Shown: positions 35,320 through 42,728 of the stretch, piece after piece | Layout: the number at the start of each line of letters is the position of its first letter | How positions within the stretch are numbered: the stretch's first letter is position 1 | Assembly: GCF_001665235.1 (NCBI RefSeq) | Contig: NZ_LZSC01000025.1 | Span: 1-51,913, forward strand | Direction of reading: 5' to 3' | Length of the DNA stretch: 51,913 nucleotides | DNA from: Mycobacterium sp. 1100029.7 | GTDB lineage: Bacteria > Actinomycetota > Actinomycetes > Mycobacteriales > Mycobacteriaceae | Notes under the pieces: generated by a model | The model's database searches: none | What the model was told of the DNA's origin: nothing | What the model saw: only the letters and a program-made list of their open reading frames with translations | Made by a program: the position numbers and the translations under genes

Positions 35320-36780
35320 CTAGAACTTCAGGCCGGAATACATGATCTGGTTGGGATCGTACTTCTGTCGCACGCTGTTCAGCTGCGACAGGTTGGAGCC
35401 GAAGTAGCGTGACGCCGAGGTGTTGGGCTCCACATAGTTAACATAGCCGCCGACCGAGAACTGTTGCACCGCTTGGTGGGCGGCACTCAACCACTGCGTG
35501 GCCGCCGACACCTGGCTGGCGGAGGGCTCGACGTACCACTGCAGCACCGCCGATTGCTTGCGCCACGGGAAGGCCGAATCCCCCGGCGCCACATCACCGA
35601 TGGCCCCGCCCAGCGGATCCACCAGCAGTGAGGCCTTGCCCGCCGAGGCGGGCCACTGTCCGATCGCGGTGGCAATCGCATGCGCGGCAGCAGAATTCAC
35701 CGTCGTGACCACGTCCGAGCCGGCCACGAAGCCCCGCGGCGGCGAGGTCGAGCTGCCACCGGCCAGATACGTCACCAGGTCCATGCGGTTCATCGTCTTG
35801 TTGGTGACCGCGGTGGGCTGCAGGCCGACCGCATTCTTGATCGCATCGGCCATCCCGCCAGCACCACCGGCGGGGCAGGTCGCGAGGATATGGCAGTCGG
35901 GCTGGCCGGTACCGACCGCGAGATCGACCATGGCCCAGGCATTTCGGTCCGCCCCGTCCAGCCAGGTCTGCCAGCCCACGAGCACCTGTACGGCCGACGA
36001 CGGCGGGAACTCGAGGCGCACGATGTCGGTGTCACCGGAGGGGAAGGTCGCGAACGTCATCGACGTCGTCACCCCGACATTGCCGCCACCGCCACCGCGC
36101 AACGCCCAGAACACATCCGGATGATCACTGGCCGACGCGGTGATGACGTCGCCGCTGGGAAGCACCACCGTCGCCGACTGCAGTGCGTCGCACGCCAGCC
36201 CGGCATGCCGGGAGTCCGCGCCGATCCCACCGCCCAGCGTCAGGCCGCCGACACCGACGGTCGGGCAACTGCCCGTGGGGATTCCGCGACCGGCACTGGC
36301 GCATGCCTGGTGGATAGCCCATAGATTCGTCGCCGGCGTGACCGTCACATTGCCGCCGTCCAGTGTCGGACCACCAGGAAGTCCGCGCAGATCGAGAACC
36401 ATCGTGCCGTTGGCGGTGGACGCACCGATATAGGAATGGCCGCCGCCGCGCGGTGCGATCTTGAGCTTGTTCGCGGTCGCGAAGGCGACTGCCTTCTGCA
36501 CGTCGGCCTGCGAAGAAGCCGTGACGATCGCGGCCGGGGTGGAATTGTTGTAGAACGAATTGAAAACCTGTTTGCCCGAAGCGAATTGGGCGCCGTTACC
36601 GGGCAGCAGGACGCGGCCGCCGATCGTCGACGCCAGACCGTTCCAGCTCGCCGCGGCAGCACCCGGGTCCGCGGCGGCCCGCCAAGTTCCCAACACCGCG
36701 CCCGTCGCCACCACCGAAACGGCGCCACGAAGAAACGTCTGGCGCGAAATGCCACGATCCATGCCGCGATTCTTATCCAC
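35320..36780 (-). CDS. Exported FAD-linked oxidoreductase, berberine-bridge type
   Basis: A 486-residue member of the PCMH/VAO flavoprotein family with a C-terminal BBE segment. Two covalent FAD attachments are predicted: H115 in PRGGGHSYIG and C172 in GSCPTVGVGG. Bicovalent flavin enzymes of this kind oxidise sugars or other alcohols with oxygen. The N-terminus resembles a Tat signal but has SRQTFLRGA instead of the usual twin Arg, followed by a hydrophobic stretch to about residue 38. M. tuberculosis appears to keep only fragments here (Rv3351c-Rv3353c, from memory). The start may be GTG 36780 or ATG 36762. A perfect hairpin, CTTCTC-ACGA-GAGAAG, touches the start (36780-36795). Confidence 0.85.
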   Translation of the reverse strand: MDKNRGMDRGISRQTFLRGAVSVVATGAVLGTWRAAADPGAAAASWNGLASTIGGRVLLPGNGAQFASGKQVFNSFYNNSTPAAIVTASSQADVQKAVAFATANKLKIAPRGGGHSYIGASTANGTMVLDLRGLPGGPTLDGGNVTVTPATNLWAIHQACASAGRGIPTGSCPTVGVGGLTLGGGIGADSRHAGLACDALQSATVVLPSGDVITASASDHPDVFWALRGGGGGNVGVTTSMTFATFPSGDTDIVRLEFPPSSAVQVLVGWQTWLDGADRNAWAMVDLAVGTGQPDCHILATCPAGGAGGMADAIKNAVGLQPTAVTNKTMNRMDLVTYLAGGSSTSPPRGFVAGSDVVTTVNSAAAHAIATAIGQWPASAGKASLLVDPLGGAIGDVAPGDSAFPWRKQSAVLQWYVEPSASQVSAATQWLSAAHQAVQQFSVGGYVNYVEPNTSASRYFGSNLSQLNSVRQKYDPNQIMYSGLKF

Positions 36781-37030
36781 TTCTCACGAGAGAAGGAGAC
36801 CGCGACGCAGGTGTCAGATCACAGTGTGGCCTCGATTGGCCGGTACCCGATCGATGCTCGCCCGTAACGGTTTCCGCGCAATAACCGATGTCTCAGATGC
36901 GTCGCGCTCACGAAACGCATAGTGTGCGAACCTTGATCTCCCCGTGTCACAAACGTGACCGCCATCGATCAGTCTTTCCTAAGTGATTTGAGTGCCCCGA
37001 GAGCACTCCGGGACAGATGGGGAAACTGTC

Positions 37031-37567
37031 ATGAAAGCAGTTGGTGCTGCGCAAAGTTGGATCTGGTTGTTTCGCCATCAGCCCCTGCCCGTACGCGTAC
37101 TGAGCGCGGTCGCGTGCCTGTTGACGGTGGCGGCGACCATGGGAGCTCCGGCCGAGGCAGACCCGAACACCGACGATGGCTTCATCGATGCGCTGAACCA
37201 CGCCGGCGTCGACTTCGGCCAGCCCGGAAACGCGATGGCCGTCGGCGAGTCCATCTGCCCGATGCTGGCCCAGCCCGGCGGCAGCTTCGCCGGGGCCGTC
37301 ATGAGCGTCCGTCGCCAGGGCATGTCGCCGGCGATGGCGCAGATGTTCACCACGATCGCGATTCAGTCGTACTGCCCGCAGGCGATGGCGAACTTGGCCA
37401 GCGGCAACATGTCGAACATGCCCAACGTGCCGGGCGGCATGATGCCCAATATGCCCGGCGGTGCGATACCCAACATGCCCGGCGGTGCGATGCCGAACAT
37501 ACCTGGCGCGATGATGCCTGGCGGCAACGCTGCTGGACTGCCGCAGATTACCGGACCGGGGATCTAA
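37031..37567 (+). CDS. Secreted DUF732 protein with Met-rich repeat tail
   Basis: A 178-residue exported protein related to Rv3354. A signal peptide (about residues 1-43, cut near AEA-DP) leads to the DUF732 domain with its two conserved Cys, C76 (ESICPML) and C115 (QSYCPQA), likely a disulfide. Residues 131-162 are four perfect-period 8-residue repeats of the form PN(M/V/I)PG(G/A)(A/M)(M/I), giving a tail rich in Met, Pro and Gly. DUF732 function is unknown. ATG 37031 follows a GGGGAAA sequence. A GAGTGC/GCACTC hairpin lies at 36990-37008. The gene is divergent from the FAD oxidoreductase across 250 bp. Confidence 0.85.
   Translation: MKAVGAAQSWIWLFRHQPLPVRVLSAVACLLTVAATMGAPAEADPNTDDGFIDALNHAGVDFGQPGNAMAVGESICPMLAQPGGSFAGAVMSVRRQGMSPAMAQMFTTIAIQSYCPQAMANLASGNMSNMPNVPGGMMPNMPGGAIPNMPGGAMPNIPGAMMPGGNAAGLPQITGPGI
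37421..37516 (+). repeat. Four 24-bp units encoding PNxPGGxx
   Basis: Units begin at 37421, 37445, 37469 and 37493 inside the DUF732 gene. They keep the reading frame, so copy-number change would only lengthen or shorten the Met-rich tail. Confidence 0.85.
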
Positions 37568-37848
37568 CCCGTCCCCAGTGGGTCGATGGTCCAGGCGATA
37601 TAGACCATCGCCGCCCCCACCGCTGCGGTCGTCATGAAGTCGATTCCCTTGCCGCGCACCACTAATAGGCCGGCACGGTCCTCGGGAAGCACCAGCCGCA
37701 GCGTCGCGGCGACCCCGACGGCAATGCCGATCAGCAGCGACCCGCGGCGCCAGAAGTTGGCGCCCACCAATGCGAAAGCCGTGACGAAGATCAGCCCGAC
37801 CAACAGGATCGGCCACTGGGCTTTCGCCGCGATCCGCACCGAACTCAT
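37564..37848 (-). CDS. DUF3017 small membrane protein
   Basis: A 94-residue protein with three predicted transmembrane helices (about residues 12-30, 33-52 and 68-86), corresponding to Rv3355c. Function unknown. I place the start at ATG 37848, which overlaps the folD stop as ATGA (37845-37848); upstream extension would lie inside folD. The stable link to folD is common in actinobacteria and suggests co-expression rather than a shown functional tie. Its end overlaps the convergent DUF732 gene by 4 bp. Confidence 0.87.
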   Translation of the reverse strand: MSSVRIAAKAQWPILLVGLIFVTAFALVGANFWRRGSLLIGIAVGVAATLRLVLPEDRAGLLVVRGKGIDFMTTAAVGAAMVYIAWTIDPLGTG

Positions 37849-38690
37849 TGCCGCTCGGCCAGCTCGACCACGTTCGTCAGCAGGAACGCCCGGGTCAGCG
37901 GGCCGACACCGCCGGGGTTCGGCGATACATGACCGGCGACCTCCCATACGTCGGGATGCACGTCACCGGTGAGCTTGCCGTCCACCCGGCTGACACCCAC
38001 ATCGAGAATCGCGGCACCCGGACGCACCATGTCGGCGGTCAGCATGTGCGGCACACCGACGGCCGCGACGATGATGTCGGCCTGCTTGGTCAACGCCGGC
38101 AGATCGCGAGTTCCGGTGTGGCACAACGTCACCGTCGCGTTCTCCGAGCGCCGCGTCAGCAGCAGGCCCAACGGACGGCCGACCGTGACTCCGCGGCCGA
38201 TGACCACCACATGCGCACCGGCGATCTCGACGTCGTAACGGCGCAACAGGTGCACGATGCCGCGCGGGGTGCACGGCAGCGGGGCCGGGTTGTTGAGCAC
38301 CAACCGCCCCAGGTTGGTCGGATGCAGGCCGTCGGCGTCCTTGGACGGGTCGACGCGCTCCAGCGCCGCGTTCTCGTCGAGCTGCTTGGGCAGCGGCAAT
38401 TGCACGATGTAACCGGTGCACTCGGGATTGGCGTTGAGCTCGTCGATCGTCTCGTTGAGCTTGGCCGTCGAGATGTCGGCGGGCAGATCGCGGCGGATCG
38501 AGGTGATGCCGACCTTCGCGCAATCGGCGTGCTTGCCCCGGACGTAGGCCTGCGAGCCGGGGTCGTCGCCGACCAGGATGGTGCCCAGCCCGGGCGTGCG
38601 CCCCGCCGCGGTCAGCGCCGCCACGCGTTCGGTGAGGTCGACGAAGATCTCGTTGCGGGTGGCCTTGCCGTCCAGTGTGATTGCGCCCAC
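37845..38690 (-). CDS. folD: Methylene-tetrahydrofolate dehydrogenase/cyclohydrolase
   Basis: A 281-residue bifunctional enzyme that interconverts 5,10-methylene- and 10-formyl-tetrahydrofolate, using NADP+. Catalytic residues are Y49 and K53 in SQAYVRGK. Signatures [24 protein letters not shown], and the cofactor site [14 protein letters not shown] are intact, as is the closing [10 protein letters not shown]. Length equals Rv3356c. The start is GTG at 38690. It forms a unit with the DUF3017 gene and is divergent from the flavin oxidoreductase 94 bp away. Confidence 0.96.
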   Translation of the reverse strand: MGAITLDGKATRNEIFVDLTERVAALTAAGRTPGLGTILVGDDPGSQAYVRGKHADCAKVGITSIRRDLPADISTAKLNETIDELNANPECTGYIVQLPLPKQLDENAALERVDPSKDADGLHPTNLGRLVLNNPAPLPCTPRGIVHLLRRYDVEIAGAHVVVIGRGVTVGRPLGLLLTRRSENATVTLCHTGTRDLPALTKQADIIVAAVGVPHMLTADMVRPGAAILDVGVSRVDGKLTGDVHPDVWEVAGHVSPNPGGVGPLTRAFLLTNVVELAERQ

Positions 38691-38784
38691 GCCCCACAGT
38701 CTTCCATGTCGGAGACCGAGCCCGATGACGGCGACCGGCTACACCCGGCTTCACCAGGCGTGCGATCGCCGTTAGTCTCCTGAC

Positions 38785-39999
38785 ATGCCCTCTGACCAGC
38801 CCACTGTCCCCGATGTGTTCAGTCCGGCCAAGCTCGGCCCGATCACGTTGCGCAACCGCACCATCAAGTCGGCGACGTTCGAAGCCCGCACGCCCGGCGC
38901 TCTGGTGAGCGACGACCTGATCGAATACCACCGACTGCCGGCCGCGGGCGGGGTGGGCATGACGACCGTCGCCTACTGCGCGGTCTCCCCCGGCGGCCGC
39001 ACCGAGGGCAACGGCCTGTGGATGCGGCCCGAGGCGGTGCCCGGGTTGCGCAAGCTCACCGACACGATCCACGCCGAAGGCGCGGCAGTCAGTGCGCAGA
39101 TCGGCCACGCGGGCCCGGTCGCCAACGCCAAGTCCAACAAGGCGAAGGCGCTGGCGCCGGTGCGATTCTTCAACCCGATCGGAATGCGTTTCGCCAAGAA
39201 GGCCTCTCGTGACGACATCGAAACCGTGATCGCCGACCACGCCAACGCGGCCCGGTTCGCGATGGAAGCCGGCTTCGACGCCGTCGAAATCCATCTGGGC
39301 CACAACTATTTGGCGAGTTCGTTCCTGTCGCCGCTGATCAATCGGCGCGACGACGAGTTCGGCGGATCGCTGGAGAACCGGGCCAAGGTCGCCCGCGGCA
39401 TGGTGATGGCGGTGCGCCGCGCGGTGGAGAAAGAAGGAACGCCGATCGCGGTCACCGCGAAACTCAACATGGCCGACGGCGTGCGCGGTGCCATCACCAC
39501 CGAGGAGTCGCTGATCACCGCCAAGTGGTTGGAGGAAGACGGCGGGCTGGACGCGATCGAACTGACGGCCGGCAGCTCGCTGGTCAACCCGATGTATCTG
39601 TTCCGCGGCGACGCGCCGCTCAAGGAATTCGCCGGCGCCTTCAAGCCGCCGCTGCGCTGGGGCATGCGCATGACCGGCACCAAGTTCCTGCGCGAGTACC
39701 CGTACCGCGAGGCATATCTGCTGCGCGACGCCAAGCTGTTCCGTGCCGAACTCAAGCTGCCTCTGATCCTGCTCGGCGGCATCACCAACCGCGAGACGAT
39801 GGACCTCGCGATGGCCGAGGGATTCGAGTTCGTGGCGATGGCCCGGGCCTTGCTCGCCGAGCCGGATCTGATCAATCGACTCGCGGCCGACGGCGCCCAG
39901 CACAGCGTCCATTCGGCGTGTACGCACTGCAATCGGTGCATGCCGACGATCTACACGCGCACCCGCTGCGTCGTCACCGGAGCGCCCGACAGAGTGTGA
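38785..39999 (+). CDS. Old Yellow Enzyme-type NADH:flavin oxidoreductase
   Basis: A 404-residue FMN TIM-barrel protein matching Rv3359. Family marks are FSPAKLGPITLRNRTIKSAT, QIGHAGPV, the catalytic-site HLGHNYLASSFLSP and LINRRDDEFGGSLENR. The C-terminal Cys cluster CTHCNRCMP...RTRC matches the iron-sulfur binding segment of the 2,4-dienoyl-CoA reductase branch, but the protein ends there without the second FAD/NAD domain. It probably reduces an activated double bond; the electron donor and substrate are unclear. The ATG at 38785 fits the family N-terminus. Confidence 0.9.
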   Translation: MPSDQPTVPDVFSPAKLGPITLRNRTIKSATFEARTPGALVSDDLIEYHRLPAAGGVGMTTVAYCAVSPGGRTEGNGLWMRPEAVPGLRKLTDTIHAEGAAVSAQIGHAGPVANAKSNKAKALAPVRFFNPIGMRFAKKASRDDIETVIADHANAARFAMEAGFDAVEIHLGHNYLASSFLSPLINRRDDEFGGSLENRAKVARGMVMAVRRAVEKEGTPIAVTAKLNMADGVRGAITTEESLITAKWLEEDGGLDAIELTAGSSLVNPMYLFRGDAPLKEFAGAFKPPLRWGMRMTGTKFLREYPYREAYLLRDAKLFRAELKLPLILLGGITNRETMDLAMAEGFEFVAMARALLAEPDLINRLAADGAQHSVHSACTHCNRCMPTIYTRTRCVVTGAPDRV

Positions 40000-40062
40000 T
40001 CGCACCGACGAAACTGGTCCGACGTGCCGGATTCGTACGAATAGCGAAATAGGTTCACCAGC

Positions 40063-40068
40063 TACAGT
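40063..40068 (+). promoter_or_regulatory. Leaderless -10 box of the first FHA-ABC gene
   Basis: TACAGT fits TANNNT and is followed by exactly 7 bases and then ATG 40076, with no ribosome site. This argues for ATG 40076 over the in-frame GTG at 40070. Confidence 0.6.
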
Positions 40069-40075
40069 TGTGGCG

Positions 40076-42727
40076 ATGAATGCACCAGCCCCGCCGACGT
40101 TGACGGTTCGGTACGACGGGTCGGAACGCACTTTCGCAGCAGGTCACGACGTGGTGGTGGGCCGCGATCTTCGGGCCGACATGCGCATCACGCATCCGTT
40201 GATCTCGCGTGCCCATCTGCTGCTGCGCTTCGACCAGGGCCGGTGGCTGGCAATCGACAACGGTTCGCTCAACGGCACTTTCGCCAACGGCCGGCGGGTG
40301 CCGGTCGTCGACATCCACGACGGGCAAAGCGTCAACATCGGCAACCCGGACGGTCCCCTGCTGACCTTCGAGGTCGGGCGCCACCAAGGAATGGCCGGTC
40401 GTCCGCCGCGGACGGAGTCGATGGGCATCCCGGTGGCCGCCGGTCACCCGGGGCCGGCATGGCCCTCCGCACAGGCATCGGGGCAGCCCGGGCATCCCGT
40501 CGCCGCTCCCCCAGGACCACCGCCCGGCCGGGGGCCCAACTGGGGCGCGCCGCCGCGACCGCAGCCGGGCGCACCCGGCCCGCGACCCGGCGCACCGCCA
40601 CAGCGTCCGGGACCGCCGGGGCAACCGGTGTACCCGACATCCGTCGCGCGGCCCACGGTGTATCCGCCCGGCAACCCGCCTCCGCCGCCCGCGCCGCGGA
40701 CCCAGATGTCGCCGGTGGTGGAGACGAAGCCCCCGGAGGTCTCGAACCTGGCGACCAAGATGTTCCAGGCGCTGTTGCCGTCCCGGTCGGGCGCGATCGA
40801 AAAGCCATCCAACGGACTGACGATCGGGCGTGCCACCGACAACGACATCGTGATCCAGGACGTCTTGGCCTCACGCCACCACGCGTTTTTGCTCCAGACG
40901 CCGATCGGCACCGAAATCCGCGACGCACACAGCGTCAACGGGACCTTCGTCAACGGCGTCCGGGTCGGCTCCGCCGTGCTCACCGAGGGCGACGTGGTCA
41001 CGATCGGCAACGTCGACCTCGTCTTCACCCGCGACACCCTGGTCCGGCGCACCGAAGCCGCCACCCGCAGCGGCGGCCTGGAAGTCAACTCGGTTTGTTA
41101 CAGCGTCGACCACGGAAAGCAGCTGCTGGACCACATCTCGCTGACCGCCCGTCCCGGCACCTTGACCGCCATCATCGGAGGCTCCGGTGCCGGCAAGACC
41201 ACGCTGTCGCGTCTGATCGCCGGATATACCAGCCCGAGCTCCGGCACGGTGACATTCGAGGGTCACAACATCCACACCGACTACTCGTCGCTGCGCAGCA
41301 GGATCGGGATGGTCCCCCAGGACGACGTGGTGCATCGGCAGCTGACCGTCAACCAGGCGCTCGGTTATGCCGCCGAGTTGCGTCTGCCGCCGGACACCAG
41401 CAAGGCGGAGCGCGCCCAGGTGGTCGCGCAGGTGCTCGAAGAGCTCGAGATGACCAAGCACGCCGACACCCGCGTCGACAAATTGTCCGGCGGACAACGG
41501 AAACGCGCCTCCGTCGCACTGGAACTGCTGACCCAGCCATCGCTGCTGCTGCTCGATGAGCCGACCTCAGGTCTAGACCCGGCGCTGGACCGTCAGGTGA
41601 TGCTGATGCTGCGCCTGCTCGCCGACGCGGGCCGCGTAGTCCTGGTGGTCACCCACTCGGTTTCTTACTTGGACGTCTGCGATCAGATTCTGCTGATGGC
41701 ACCCGGCGGCAAGACGGCGTTCCAGGGCCCGCCCGACCAGGTAGAGGCCGCCATGGGCACGCGCAACTGGGCCGACATCTTCGCCAGTGTCGGCGCCGAT
41801 CCCGACGAGGCCAATCGCCGCTTCAAGGAGCGCAACCAGCAGGCGTCGCAGCCGCCGTCTCGCGAGAGCCCGGCGGACCTGGGCGACCCGCCGCAGACCG
41901 ACCTGCTCCGGCAGATATCGACGATCGCGCGGCGGCAAGTGCGTCTGGTCATCTCGGACCGCGGCTACACCATCTTCTTGGCCGTGTTGCCGTTCCTGAT
42001 CGGCGCGCTGTCCTTGACCGTCAAGGGCCCCAAACCCGGTCTCGGACCCGCGGACCCACTCGGCCTGGCGCCGACCCAGCCGCAGTACATCATGGTGCTG
42101 CTGAACATCGGCGCCATCTTCATGGGCACGGCCCTGACCATCCGTGACCTCATCGGAGAGCGGGCGATCTTCCGGCGAGAACAGGCCGTTGGGTTGTCCA
42201 CCGGGGCCTACTTGCTGGCCAAGATCACGGTGTTCTGCATCTTCGCGACGCTGCAGGCCGCGATCGCGGTGTTGATCGTGCGGCTCGGCAAAGGCGCGCC
42301 CACGCAGCCGGCGCTGTTCTTCGGTGATCCGACCGTGTCATTGTTCGTCACCGTGGCGGGCGCCTGTGTGGCGTCGGCGATTTTCGGTTTGCTGTTGTCC
42401 GCCCTCGCTCAGTCAAACGAGCAGATCATGCCCCTACTGGTGGTCTCGATCATGAGCCAGCTGGTGCTGGCCGGCGGAATGATCCAGGTCTACCAGCGCC
42501 CGGGCCTAGAGCAGCTGGCGTGGCTGACACCGGCACGTTGGGGCTACGCCGCGGCCGCATCGTCGATCGACTTTCCGGCGCTGGTCAAGGTCAAACAGAT
42601 TCCGACGAACGACCCCATATGGCAACACTCGAAGCACATCATGCTTTTCGATATGGCCATGCTGGGAGTCCTGTGCATAGGCTATAGCGCGATCGTGTGG
42701 TGGAAGATCCGGCTGAAACGACGCTGA
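40076..42727 (+). CDS. FHA-domain ABC exporter, Rv1747-like, copy A
   Basis: An 883-residue fused exporter. FHA domain 1 covers about residues 25-95 (VVVGRDLRAD, SRAH, NGT). A Pro/Gly-rich linker spans 105-225. FHA domain 2 covers 245-315 (IGRATDND, SRHHA, NGT). The ABC nucleotide-binding domain (about 335-565) has Walker A GGSGAGKTT, signature LSGGQRKRAS and Walker B LLLLDEPTSGLD. An ABC2 membrane part with six helices ends the protein. Rv1747 in M. tuberculosis is phosphorylated by PknF and reported to export cell-wall lipo-glycans; FHA domains bind phosphothreonine. This gene is not the Rv1747 locus itself but one of two tandem homologues inserted before the mfp cluster. Confidence 0.92.
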   Translation: MNAPAPPTLTVRYDGSERTFAAGHDVVVGRDLRADMRITHPLISRAHLLLRFDQGRWLAIDNGSLNGTFANGRRVPVVDIHDGQSVNIGNPDGPLLTFEVGRHQGMAGRPPRTESMGIPVAAGHPGPAWPSAQASGQPGHPVAAPPGPPPGRGPNWGAPPRPQPGAPGPRPGAPPQRPGPPGQPVYPTSVARPTVYPPGNPPPPPAPRTQMSPVVETKPPEVSNLATKMFQALLPSRSGAIEKPSNGLTIGRATDNDIVIQDVLASRHHAFLLQTPIGTEIRDAHSVNGTFVNGVRVGSAVLTEGDVVTIGNVDLVFTRDTLVRRTEAATRSGGLEVNSVCYSVDHGKQLLDHISLTARPGTLTAIIGGSGAGKTTLSRLIAGYTSPSSGTVTFEGHNIHTDYSSLRSRIGMVPQDDVVHRQLTVNQALGYAAELRLPPDTSKAERAQVVAQVLEELEMTKHADTRVDKLSGGQRKRASVALELLTQPSLLLLDEPTSGLDPALDRQVMLMLRLLADAGRVVLVVTHSVSYLDVCDQILLMAPGGKTAFQGPPDQVEAAMGTRNWADIFASVGADPDEANRRFKERNQQASQPPSRESPADLGDPPQTDLLRQISTIARRQVRLVISDRGYTIFLAVLPFLIGALSLTVKGPKPGLGPADPLGLAPTQPQYIMVLLNIGAIFMGTALTIRDLIGERAIFRREQAVGLSTGAYLLAKITVFCIFATLQAAIAVLIVRLGKGAPTQPALFFGDPTVSLFVTVAGACVASAIFGLLLSALAQSNEQIMPLLVVSIMSQLVLAGGMIQVYQRPGLEQLAWLTPARWGYAAAASSIDFPALVKVKQIPTNDPIWQHSKHIMLFDMAMLGVLCIGYSAIVWWKIRLKRR

Positions 42728-42728
42728 A

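Noticed and set aside
35320..36780. Classical twin-arginine signal on the FAD oxidoreductase
   Set aside because: The motif is SRQTFL, lacking the second Arg; export is likely but the Tat route is uncertain, so I did not claim it.
37963..40131. 722-residue open frame on the minus strand
   Set aside because: Lies across folD and antisense to the flavin oxidoreductase; no domain recognisable.
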